Assembly: GCA_910586595.1 (NCBI GenBank)
Contig: CAJUJB010000018.1
Coordinates: 1-50,884, forward strand
Direction: 5' to 3'
Source of the DNA: an uncultured Muribaculaceae bacterium
Lineage (GTDB): Bacteria; Bacteroidota; Bacteroidia; Bacteroidales; Muribaculaceae
DNA length: 50,884 bases
A program made the position numbers and the translations under genes. Positions 27,501-34,619 of the stretch are shown here, in pieces. The stretch's first letter is position 1; each line of letters starts with the position of its first letter. The notes below the pieces were generated by a model. That model saw only the letters and a list, made by a program, of their open reading frames with translations. It had not been told where the DNA came from and did no database searches.

Positions 27501-28188
27501 CACCCTGGAGAATACTCCATTTCAGCAACATGGCAAGCTGCCGCCCTTTACCGATACCTGTCATATCTCCGAGTATGAAACCTCGGTTATCTCGCATCTG
27601 ATAAATCGCCATTGCCACCCCATCGATCTGCTCGCTGCTAAGTTTAGCTTTTAAACTTGACGCGTCTGTTTCCTGCATTTCCTGAAGGACGAAGTCTATT
27701 ACCGAACCGGCTTCTTTTGCTATAAGATTCAACCACTTGTGAACGGGCTGCGCCATTGACGACGGTATCAGAGTGCCGATATTATCAGCATCATTGTGCG
27801 CTACGTAAGGAACAGCCTTTGCCTCAAGAGCTATCTCTTGAGTGACTTCCGGCGTATTAATCGCCTTATTGAGTGAATTAAGGTCGGTGATACGACCCAG
27901 GGCATAACCTAAAGATTCGACAGCATATTCAACAGAAGCCGTTCCGCTATAGAACGGAGTGATACGCCCCTGAATCTCTCTTACATTCTTTTGCGACCAA
28001 TCGGTGGTCTGTTGAATTTCAGTCATGAAATTCTTGTCAACAAGAATCTTAAAGAGTTCTTTGTATGGCCTGTCAACTATGCGCCGGAATAATCCATCGT
28101 CATCGAGCATCGCTACTAAAGCCGGATGGCAAAGGGTTGTCGCACCATAGCGTTGTACAAATTTATGAAGTGATGTGTGGAAAGCCAT
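24541..28188 (-). CDS. Strawberry-notch-type SF2 helicase
   Basis: A 1215-residue superfamily 2 helicase of the strawberry-notch (SBNO/DarB-like) class. An N-terminal region (about 1-185) precedes the helicase core. Motif I is GDMTGIGKGRQ (207-217, K214), the Walker B is DESHNA (335-340), SSAT is at 364-367, ASGISLHS at 712-719 and motif VI QFDGRADRTGQ at 745-755. A helical, probably coiled-coil region (about 980-1050) and a C-terminal SBNO-associated domain (AYVITGNIILG region onward) follow. No methylase domain is fused, unlike many phage or plasmid relatives. It lies between the ligase (10-base gap) and the kinase (9-base gap). Confidence 0.9.
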   Translation of the reverse strand: MAFHTSLHKFVQRYGATTLCHPALVAMLDDDGLFRRIVDRPYKELFKILVDKNFMTEIQQTTDWSQKNVREIQGRITPFYSGTASVEYAVESLGYALGRITDLNSLNKAINTPEVTQEIALEAKAVPYVAHNDADNIGTLIPSSMAQPVHKWLNLIAKEAGSVIDFVLQEMQETDASSLKAKLSSEQIDGVAMAIYQMRDNRGFILGDMTGIGKGRQLAMLLKWSILQGVKPVFVTEKPELFSDLYRDLFDVGYGDIRPFILNSGKEAIITDQAGSLVYGLPDADDIEEFKRTKLIPPGYDALVLTYSQLSREESVNWKSECVLNCIKGSYLLMDESHNASGLESNVGIFFRKAVQQSAGVCFSSATYAKYPSSMPIYALKTAMGEAKIPADELIDIISMGGPILQEVMAKGLVSSGSMIRRQRDMSEVKRNFYVSGDVKQTEWIKAKYDMLIGLIADIFDFQNRYIKPYILSLKGTTNSIFRSHFKISSSAGVDSKVEYMSFSQRMTPTIRQLLFAIKAVDAVRVTLEQLKQEKKPIIQISRTMSSNLGRLVKPGDIMSHADFALNLLPCLEGLFDYKITGESVTGNGKNKVKRHYSMDCTLTFDDMKSYMTADDFEEAKQAYDFLTNKIKSITTDLPISPIDYLVQSLEAAGFKVAELTQRPVLLKYTNIKAGAASECKCQVRAKINKRQAAQDFNNGRIDVLIGNRVMASGISLHSSPNFNDRRQRVIITWEQQDRADLQTQFDGRADRTGQISHCDFITLTSPVPAEQRFIMMHERKLRSLNANVEANQYAIETNIDILNIHGAKVVMEYLKENPDRSIYFSDLAYTSSNTRGTSIGKKSWDELTKDTKLGYITDFMRTLSMLTCDDQKEILDEIFMRYKEWIKYLDDMGENTGKVSIEPLNASLVRRSTFSAGRKNSQSIFGQDANLDEVEVDVLRLPLKKNEIIEIASTLKTANELKPLVEQELIDKKQKIRDFYADLREKARIQLEDVKKSVSGTYKPSRIAQLEAAADNSAKMDIQLKKAERTANQLIDQMFMFRQFQPVGVPLTLREGNSIEDGRLKDMLSVGIFLGFKQMGKRVIPSCLKAVFAVNDSRSIIEVPLSAPELMNTIFLQTSMGMCRVLLSTVSIDTWDKVRKNQTREKAYVITGNIILGIAKTRSIIKRLGCNKYRATLAGMYSGHMITYTDDRGRIRNGYMLSRSYDPKLISLLS

Positions 28189-28198
28189 AATCTACAGT

Positions 28199-29581
28199 TT
28201 AATAGAGTTCGTACCAACCTTTTTTGATAGAGCTTACAATGAGATTTTCAAATAGATGCATTATTTGATCGTAACTGTCGGATACTCGTACATCGCGTTT
28301 CAGGGTGTCCTGACGCCAGTAATTGTAGTCGGTATGATGAAGTACGTAGGCTGGAAAACGGCCTGTCTGCTCCTTGTTGGTCTTCCATACCACAAATTTC
28401 TGAACCATACGCTTTACCCCACTATCCTTGAGGAATACCCTGCGGACAATAATTTCACTTTTAGGCAGATCATCAAAATCAATAGTCTTTACCTTTGAAA
28501 ATTCGACAAGGTCAGTCAACTGTGATATACGTACATCTGCAGGGCACGCAGTTTTATCAGTACGCACTCGAACAAAGACCGGAGAATGAACAGCTACACC
28601 AGCTGTGCGACCAGAGGCTTTAAAGCCATATTTATAGTGGTAGTCAAGCAGCATGTTCAGTTTGGGTTCGCCTGCGGCATTCTCCGTAACCATATCTACT
28701 GAATTGAATTCAATAACAATCTCCGGAGCAACCATCTGGAATGCCACGTTACGCGAGTCTGTCTCGATGTATTCTGACTCAGAGTGTAGTTTGCTCAAAC
28801 GGTCATAGAGATCCCGACGCAGAGTATCTGATAAGCCCGTTCCGACGCTTGCAATCTGTTGTAATTTGCCATCCGGCATCATCACAGCCAGTAACATGTC
28901 GCGTACCATGCCCCTTCGGACATCTTCTCCTTCTGTATAACCTATGACTACGGCATCGATGCTGTGTCGTGGTTTTATTTTGTAGACCAACGGATTCTCA
29001 CTATAAACGACCAAGCCTTCAGCACCGCCGTCTACCACCCACTCCTGGTAGATGTGTTCTACTTCACTTTTAGAGGTTGCCTCACGAGCTTCCACGGGCG
29101 CAACCAATGAGCCATTGACCATAATACGTTTCAATTGGCTATGAATATCACGGTAGTGCTTTGCCGGAAGAGGGGAGCCAGCATCGTCAAGCAGATTGAA
29201 CGGAGCGAATTTAAGCTGGCTCCGAAGGGCTGAGTCGGCAAGAGCTTTCGATACGTCACAGACACGTTCACGCCCGTTTCGGCCAAGTGCTATGTAAAGT
29301 TCTCCTGCCACAGTAGCCTCTGTCATTCCTGCAGAACGGAGCATACGCGCAGCTTCAAGGAAACACGGAAGATCGGCCGGAAGCTCGTTGCCTCCCGAAT
29401 TATAGACTTCAATGATTCCACCTCGCATAAACATTACAGCCAATACTCCATCAAGCTTCTTGGTGACAAGAATATCAGTGCCAGAGATTTTTTCAGCAAG
29501 ATTCGCACCATCAACCAGTATATAGCAACCCGGTATGGTTCGTTTATATTTGCGTGTTATATTTGAATAGGTCTGATTCAT
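28199..29581 (-). CDS. ATP-dependent DNA/RNA ligase-like nucleotidyltransferase
   Basis: A 460-residue protein with the covalent nucleotidyltransferase motifs: motif I K42-L-D-G with K42 the predicted adenylated lysine, motif III GEL at 93-95, motif IV EGLVV at 188-192 and motif V YKIKP at 200-204. An OB-fold follows (about 225-330) with a novel C-terminal region of about 130 residues. DNA or RNA substrate cannot be decided from the motifs. The first bases overlap the end of the upstream gene by 4, implying coupled translation. Its partnership with a helicase suggests end-joining or nick-sealing after unwinding. Confidence 0.87.
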   Translation of the reverse strand: MNQTYSNITRKYKRTIPGCYILVDGANLAEKISGTDILVTKKLDGVLAVMFMRGGIIEVYNSGGNELPADLPCFLEAARMLRSAGMTEATVAGELYIALGRNGRERVCDVSKALADSALRSQLKFAPFNLLDDAGSPLPAKHYRDIHSQLKRIMVNGSLVAPVEAREATSKSEVEHIYQEWVVDGGAEGLVVYSENPLVYKIKPRHSIDAVVIGYTEGEDVRRGMVRDMLLAVMMPDGKLQQIASVGTGLSDTLRRDLYDRLSKLHSESEYIETDSRNVAFQMVAPEIVIEFNSVDMVTENAAGEPKLNMLLDYHYKYGFKASGRTAGVAVHSPVFVRVRTDKTACPADVRISQLTDLVEFSKVKTIDFDDLPKSEIIVRRVFLKDSGVKRMVQKFVVWKTNKEQTGRFPAYVLHHTDYNYWRQDTLKRDVRVSDSYDQIMHLFENLIVSSIKKGWYELY

Positions 29582-30282
29582 TCTACGATAGGTTTTAATT
29601 CGAGATTAGTGAGATGGAGTATCAGGGAATAACGTTGCCCGTCGATACGCCCTTCAAGGAAAGCTCGATAAGGTAGTGCACCTCGCGACAACACAAGCGG
29701 GCCAATACCCTTTTCACCGGCACCAACAAGCATCATGCAGTCTTTTTCGGCAAGCGTCTTTGCCATGCCGTAAAGGAAATCGAAAGTCAGACCGTTGACG
29801 TGCTTAACCTGATATTTTCTGACAAATACAAACTTTCGGGCAGCTTCTGCCCGAGGTATAAGTTTACCAGTCCACCTAAGAGGAATATCAATATTGATAT
29901 TTGAATCCGCAATATGAAATGCCCGTTCCTCCCTGACATTTCCGGCTGGAGTATAAAAGACTTGCTTACGCTGCACATTATGAGCTATGTTGCCTTTGCT
30001 GTCGACAAATACCCGTTTAGCCTGCCCCATCAACATTCCCACTCGTTCAAAGTCAATTTCTGGATCGGTATCCGCGATTATAGCAGAAAAATTATCGCCA
30101 TATACATCCATCAACTTTGAGACACTTGTGGCAATCGTAGACCGTAGAATACGTACATTGTGTACGGTGCAACCATTGGGGTGGACCATAGCAATCCTTG
30201 ATTTTGAATTATCAGGAGTTTCAAGCCCCACCTGAGCATTGCGCCGGAGTGCGTTGGATAGATTTATAGCTCTCATAATCAA
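29578..30282 (-). CDS. Unrecognised operon protein B
   Basis: A 234-residue soluble protein that I do not recognise; a start two codons later (MRAINLSN) is equally possible. The N-terminal part is basic (SNALRRNAQVG), the rest looks alpha/beta with segments such as RIAMVHPNGCTV and ERVGMLMGQAKRVFVDSKGN. No transmembrane segment or known catalytic motif. It overlaps gene A by 4 bases upstream and the ligase by 4 bases downstream, so it is tightly coupled to ligase production and is a candidate ligase or helicase cofactor. Confidence 0.7.
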   Translation of the reverse strand: MIMRAINLSNALRRNAQVGLETPDNSKSRIAMVHPNGCTVHNVRILRSTIATSVSKLMDVYGDNFSAIIADTDPEIDFERVGMLMGQAKRVFVDSKGNIAHNVQRKQVFYTPAGNVREERAFHIADSNINIDIPLRWTGKLIPRAEAARKFVFVRKYQVKHVNGLTFDFLYGMAKTLAEKDCMMLVGAGEKGIGPLVLSRGALPYRAFLEGRIDGQRYSLILHLTNLELKPIVE

Positions 30283-30881
30283 AACATATTGAAATCTATT
30301 TCTTCAGTTATTTCTATTTCTGGATTCTCCTCATCGAGTACACCTTGCTCGCCTATGCTTACAAAAGGGAAAATAGCCTTGGTTCCAATCAGTATAAATA
30401 CTTTTTCACCACAAGCAAGAATACAAGCGTCATTGGTTTGATATCCGCCACGATAACTGAATTCAAATCCGTAGATTCCATCACCTATTACACCCGCTAA
30501 TTCACGAGCGCCTTCCCCGAACAACTGATATACTGACTCTATATTCATGGATAGGAAGTCGTCAAGTGAGATAGGATTTCCGAGTTCTATTTCTCTCTCA
30601 AACGATGATGCTACAAGAATTGCCTCATTGCCATCCGCATCCATAGCCACCAGCTCGTCACGACTAACCCATTCACCTTCAGAAGAAATAATTCCAGGCT
30701 TGGTAGAGCCTGCGGGGGCCACAGTCATGCCATCGTCGTTTAGCAAGGCCGCAGTGCAGATAGATCCACATTGGTTAGTCACCATCATCTCCGACCATCC
30801 GTATATCTTCTTTCTATCGACTTTCACAGTGTCGAGCGAGAAGTTGCGGTTGTCGATTTTAAATGTGAGTTGTTTTGCCAT
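30279..30881 (-). CDS. Unrecognised operon protein A
   Basis: A 200-residue acidic soluble protein, first gene of the operon. It begins with a beta-rich region (TFKIDNRNFSLDTVKVDRKKIYGW) and ends in an acidic tail finishing EEIDFNMF, similar to the EVDFDDFD tail of the vWA protein. It keeps several cysteines and glycines (NQCGSIC, ACGEKVFILIG) but no motif I can name. It stops 4 bases into the next gene. Probably a dedicated component of the system. Confidence 0.7.
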   Translation of the reverse strand: MAKQLTFKIDNRNFSLDTVKVDRKKIYGWSEMMVTNQCGSICTAALLNDDGMTVAPAGSTKPGIISSEGEWVSRDELVAMDADGNEAILVASSFEREIELGNPISLDDFLSMNIESVYQLFGEGARELAGVIGDGIYGFEFSYRGGYQTNDACILACGEKVFILIGTKAIFPFVSIGEQGVLDEENPEIEITEEIDFNMF

Positions 30882-30907
30882 ATCTGAGATGCATTTGAAT
30901 TATGGCT

Positions 30908-30938
30908 CAAAATTACAAAGGAGTATTTCGACACGCAA
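30908..30938 (-). promoter_or_regulatory. Promoter of the helicase-ligase-kinase operon
   Basis: On the minus strand a TTG at 30938-30936, a 20-base spacer and an exact TAATTTTG -7 box at 30915-30908, 26 bases ahead of the gene A ATG. It follows the terminator of the upstream gene, so the operon appears to be independently transcribed. Confidence 0.58.
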
Positions 30939-30985
30939 CGAATTGATTTTCAAGTATTTTGAAAGAATTTGCACAATAAAGGAAA

Positions 30986-31014
30986 GCCCGAGAATAAATC
31001 GCTTATTCTCGGGC
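30986..31014 (-). terminator. Terminator between gene at 31.0 kb and the operon
   Basis: Perfect 12-base stem GCCCGAGAATAA / TTATTCTCGGGC with a 5-base loop. Read on the minus strand it is followed by TTTCCTTTAT, a usable though imperfect U tract. It insulates the operon from the gene upstream. Confidence 0.8.
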
Positions 31015-31040
31015 AGTTAGATTTTCAAAAAAGTTGAAAG

Positions 31041-32333
31041 CTATTTTAATCTTGAGTGTCGTTCAAGTGTTAGGGCAATATCTATTACCTTCATCAAATC
31101 AATTTCAACAAGATTTGCATTAAAGCATTTATCAAACCATCGGCGGGGAGCGCCGGGGAAGAGATACACGGTATTACCCCATAGTTTCAGAGCATCAATA
31201 TCAATCTCTTCAGTCGACTTAAGCGCCTCTCGGTATTTTTGCGACACGTCTTCCGATGGCAATGTCTCAATAAAGGCGAGTTTCTCAGCTCTCCAGAGAG
31301 GGAACTCACAGAGATATTCAAGCAAAACACACTGATCGCAATCATCCATCAGCCATTTTTCCGGTATACCCGTTTCAATCATCCTCCCTAATTCAGCGGA
31401 TAATCTGTCATCTTCAAATATGGGAGACATCCGACTATAGATTGTTTCGATAAAATCCATAATCTGCCTTGTACTTTCATATTCCGGGAAAAATACCCAC
31501 GGAAATGAAGCACAAGCACGCATCATGGCAGAGAACAAAGGCGGTAGATCAAGCCTTAAATCAAGGCATTTGTTAACCATATCGACCAACCATGCACGGT
31601 TGGCGCGCGAATTAAGGTCTGGTGAATGTAGTGATGACTCAATCATCGTATCACTGAATTCAAACCGCAGCATAAACATATCAGACCCGAAAAGTTCTTT
31701 TACCCGATCAAACAGGCCATACTGCGATGACACTATAATGCCAAATACTTTTTCACCTTTCGACGCTGAAGCAATAATAGATTGAAGATCGGGGATGAGG
31801 GATTTCTCAGCATCGATACATACGATGGAGTATCTCTGGGGGATGATCTTAATTACCTCCTCCATAAGCAGCTGACTTTCCGACATCAACAATAGTGGTT
31901 TAGAAGAGTCAAGCTCTGCATAACGCAATACCACATTATTTACATCAGCCAATGTAAGCTGCACATTCTTGCTATTTAACTTGGTGAGGGTATTGGAGAA
32001 CTGTGCAGGTGAATCAATACTTAAAACCGAGTCTTTGCTGCCGTAATAATTGTTGGAGCGTTCTATCAACTGTATTTTTTGTCCTTCAAGCCAGTTTTGA
32101 TAAAGTTCCATATTGGTAAAACTGTCGAGCACAATTATTTCTCGCTCCGTATACACATGACCATCCTCTTCCACAAGTTTGCGCGCAGTGGAAGTGCTTG
32201 GAGCCTCTCGGCGGGAGTAAATCTCGGAGTATGCTTCAACATATCTGCTGGCAAAACGTGATACGCTCCATTTTTTACCGCCAATGAAATCTCGTATTTT
32301 GTTTCGTATTAAGTTGTTGAAGTCAGTCGACAT
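31041..32333 (-). CDS. Unrecognised 430-residue protein, HTH-like N-terminus
   Basis: I do not recognise this soluble 430-residue protein. The first about 70 residues are helical and resemble a DNA-binding start (WSVSRFASRYVEAYSE... TARKLVEEDGHVYTEREI). The middle has alternating hydrophobic strands and helices of a Rossmann-like or P-loop-like kind (PLLLMSESQLLM, YSIVCIDAE, VFGIIVSSQ) without a Walker motif. The C-terminal third is mostly helical. It has its own predicted promoter and terminator, next to the helicase-ligase operon, and could regulate it. Confidence 0.65.
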   Translation of the reverse strand: MSTDFNNLIRNKIRDFIGGKKWSVSRFASRYVEAYSEIYSRREAPSTSTARKLVEEDGHVYTEREIIVLDSFTNMELYQNWLEGQKIQLIERSNNYYGSKDSVLSIDSPAQFSNTLTKLNSKNVQLTLADVNNVVLRYAELDSSKPLLLMSESQLLMEEVIKIIPQRYSIVCIDAEKSLIPDLQSIIASASKGEKVFGIIVSSQYGLFDRVKELFGSDMFMLRFEFSDTMIESSLHSPDLNSRANRAWLVDMVNKCLDLRLDLPPLFSAMMRACASFPWVFFPEYESTRQIMDFIETIYSRMSPIFEDDRLSAELGRMIETGIPEKWLMDDCDQCVLLEYLCEFPLWRAEKLAFIETLPSEDVSQKYREALKSTEEIDIDALKLWGNTVYLFPGAPRRWFDKCFNANLVEIDLMKVIDIALTLERHSRLK

Positions 32334-32377
32334 AATTTCTCTTTTATCTACCTGTTAATTATCAGCTATGCAAAGTT

Positions 32378-32408
32378 CAAAAATACATCAGTCGTGCTTT
32401 AAATGCAA
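32378..32408 (-). promoter_or_regulatory. Promoter of the 31.0-32.3 kb gene
   Basis: TTG at 32408-32406, a 20-base spacer and TATTTTTG at 32385-32378 on the minus strand, 45 bases ahead of the ATG. The -33 part lies inside the end of the upstream gene. Confidence 0.5.
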
Positions 32409-33086
32409 TGCTGCACAGATGTTGTCAATGCGGCGTTGCATAGTGGGAGTAATGGGGAAACGAGGAGAGAAGACATCAAGTGCAGATGGGTGGCAATGCG
32501 CCAGGTTTATGCTGCCGTCTTTGTCATATGTAATGTTGTCAGCCAGCTCATCAACAACCCATGCAGTATACCCGTCATCAGTACTATCCCCTCGCGGCTC
32601 AGCTCCTTCTTCATAGGGTCGCATGAAGCTGTGGATCACATGGAGACGCCCTCTGTATTCTACAACGTCTCCCGGATGAAACCTTATTTCTTCTGGCTTA
32701 CGGCCATAATAGACGCTTCTGCGACAAGGCGCAAAGAGACACGAGGGAAATAGACGTTCATCAAGTTTCCGCCCCTCGTGGTCATATACTCTGACTGAGT
32801 ATGTATCGTCTGTAGTATAGATACATATGCCTAAGGGTAGTTCACATATATAGAAACAATACACGTCTTCATGACCATAACGCTTGATAAATTCAGGTAT
32901 AGCGCACTCGGCTTCCTCCATGGTTTTGAAAAACCCCTTACACGCGACTCCTATTTCAAGGCCTTCTTCGTAGGGATCAAACGGCTCAGGTTCTTGGTTA
33001 AGAGCCTCAGCTTCTTCCTTACGCTCATGCACTTCGTTGTAAAACGTGTGCATTTCGAGCAGAAATATTGATTGGTCTTTTGTCAT
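32388..33086 (-). CDS. Unrecognised soluble protein
   Basis: A 232-residue acidic protein with no recognised family; the ATG at 33086 (MTKDQSIFLLEMH) is preferred to the upstream GTG at 33104. It has a beta-rich middle (CFYICELPLGICIYTTDDTYSVRVYD) and a HPGDVVEYRGRLHVIHSF segment that resembles a small beta-barrel. No signal or membrane segment. Part of the minus-strand run of small hypothetical genes upstream of the helicase operon. Confidence 0.6.
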   Translation of the reverse strand: MTKDQSIFLLEMHTFYNEVHERKEEAEALNQEPEPFDPYEEGLEIGVACKGFFKTMEEAECAIPEFIKRYGHEDVYCFYICELPLGICIYTTDDTYSVRVYDHEGRKLDERLFPSCLFAPCRRSVYYGRKPEEIRFHPGDVVEYRGRLHVIHSFMRPYEEGAEPRGDSTDDGYTAWVVDELADNITYDKDGSINLAHCHPSALDVFSPRFPITPTMQRRIDNICAALHLKHD

Positions 33087-33160
33087 GAGAAATAATACAT
33101 ACACCTACAGTGCATCCGTGGTGATGAAGTGACCGCGAATCTGGTCTACGGTTATATCAA

Positions 33161-33622
33161 TTAATTCAGGTCGGGAAGTGACAGTTCGTATTCGTCGGGG
33201 AACATGTCATCACCCTCGTCTATTGTATCTTCAGGCGATGACTCTACACCCAGAGCGGCATAGGTGTGGGATAAGTCGTTCGTCAGTACTCTTCCATGGG
33301 CTTTATCATACACCACGTATACAGCTGATTTCATGCCGTAGATTGCCTTTATTTCGTCGTAGAGCTGCGGTATATAATTATTGGTCTCGATGTCAATGAC
33401 ATATTTACCCAGTAGAGCCCTCTGCTCCACTCTCTCAAATCTTTTGTCACAATCCTTAGCTGCTTCAATCTGCGCCTCGGCGACAATAGCCATAGCAGCT
33501 TCAATCGCGTCAGTCGTTCCATCAATGATGAAGATTGTGTGTACGGGATTGACCGGACAGCTATAAGGCAGTCCATCCTCATCAATATCGTGATAATAAA
33601 ATTCTGAATAGTCGTTATCCAT
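33161..33622 (-). CDS. Unrecognised acidic small protein
   Basis: A 153-residue very acidic protein. The centre has an alpha/beta pattern (IFIIDGTTDAIEAAMAIVAEAQIEAA), the C-terminus is rich in Asp and Glu (DTIDEGDDMFPDEYE). No motif recognised. It has an ordinary ATG start and lies between two other hypothetical genes with gaps of about 75-85 bases. Confidence 0.58.
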   Translation of the reverse strand: MDNDYSEFYYHDIDEDGLPYSCPVNPVHTIFIIDGTTDAIEAAMAIVAEAQIEAAKDCDKRFERVEQRALLGKYVIDIETNNYIPQLYDEIKAIYGMKSAVYVVYDKAHGRVLTNDLSHTYAALGVESSPEDTIDEGDDMFPDEYELSLPDLN

Positions 33623-33705
33623 AGTATTGAGTTTATTAAATCATTTACAGTGGGTGCCATGCAAAGAGCCGCCAAGCGTTTTCCTGACTCTTTTTCAAGT
33701 AGATT

Positions 33706-34242
33706 TTAATCTACAAGATAGAACCTATCCCATATTTTTTGGAGTTTATATTTACCGTCAGAACTGGGAATGGCCTTGAAAACACCTCTAAAGAGAAGTG
33801 TGTCATTGGGGCAATTATAATGCCTCTGCAAATCCAGATCCATCACAACTTCTCCATCTTTTACGAAATCGCCATGGTAATGCTGAAAAACTAATATTCC
33901 TCGCTGGCCTGGATCTAAATCTTGGGGCAACTTAACCTCGTCTTCTATAGAAGACTTATGTGAAAGTTCGACAATAATGTGATTGAGATATCTCTGAGGC
34001 AGAAAGTTTAAATGTTCACAACCAGGAAGGTGTTTCCATGGCTCAACCATATAGTAGGGCTCCTCGGCAGAAAAATACCCCTTCTCAAGAACCTTTGAGT
34101 TTAATTTAGTAGTTTGCGGAGCCTGCTTTAGCCATATGGCGTCAGTAATCTGTGATAATAAATACTCTATATCATCACCAATGGCTTTGTTAAATGTATC
34201 TCCGACATTACTATCTTGAAGTCCGCTAAAATCGAATGCCAT
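33706..34242 (-). CDS. Unrecognised 178-residue protein
   Basis: Soluble protein of unknown family. It starts 11 bases after the stop of a truncated reading frame (34254-34448), a spacing typical of operon partners. The second half is beta-rich with LVFQHYHGDFVKDGEVVMDLDL. No transmembrane or signal segment. It could be an accessory of the island; nothing more can be said. Confidence 0.58.
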   Translation of the reverse strand: MAFDFSGLQDSNVGDTFNKAIGDDIEYLLSQITDAIWLKQAPQTTKLNSKVLEKGYFSAEEPYYMVEPWKHLPGCEHLNFLPQRYLNHIIVELSHKSSIEDEVKLPQDLDPGQRGILVFQHYHGDFVKDGEVVMDLDLQRHYNCPNDTLLFRGVFKAIPSSDGKYKLQKIWDRFYLVD

Positions 34243-34253
34243 AACACTGAGTT

Positions 34254-34448
34254 TTAATGTTTTTCCAAATTATCTTTTTTATACATTGCTTCGAGCGACA
34301 CAACTTTACCAATCTTATTAAGCTCGTTGATAAGCTCATCCATGTCTGGAGCATAAATTGGGAAATTGGTTTGGATATGCTCGACTACCGCCCATCGGCG
34401 ATCATAACGATGCAAATATAAGCAATAATTACCAAAACCCTTCTTTAT
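34254..34448 (-). pseudogene. Truncated reading frame without a start
   Basis: An open frame of 64 codons ends at TAA 34256-34254 and runs back to a TGA at 34451-34449 without a suitable ATG near its beginning. Its translation looks like real protein (NYCLYLHRYDRRWAVVEH, then DELINELNKIGKVVSLEAMY). The only ATGs lie deep inside. It sits 11 bases ahead of the 178-residue gene. I read it as the C-terminal remnant of the original first gene, cut at about 34.4 kb. A TATATTTG -7 box (34420-34413, minus) overlaps it and may now drive the downstream gene. Confidence 0.45.
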
Positions 34449-34543
34449 TCAATCGTTAAAAAGTTTCCTGACAATAATTAGCCGCCACTAAAAGTTCAAT
34501 GAAGGCTTGGGGGAACAGATGATGATTATTCAATTAATTTGCG

Positions 34544-34551
34544 TAAATTTG
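34544..34551 (+). promoter_or_regulatory. -7 box ahead of the TPR gene
   Basis: TAAATTTG matches TAnnTTTG and would give a leader of about 60 bases. No good -33 element is visible. Confidence 0.42.
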
Positions 34552-34619
34552 CCAGACAGACTATAAGCTTTAGCAAATTTAAGAAGACCAATTTTTCTCA
34601 CCAGTAACCTTAAACTACC

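Noticed and set aside
24541..28188. DNA methylase fused to the strawberry-notch helicase
   Set aside because: The N-terminal 185 residues contain no DPPY/NPPY or SAM-binding motif, so a restriction-modification or DarB-like fusion is not supported.
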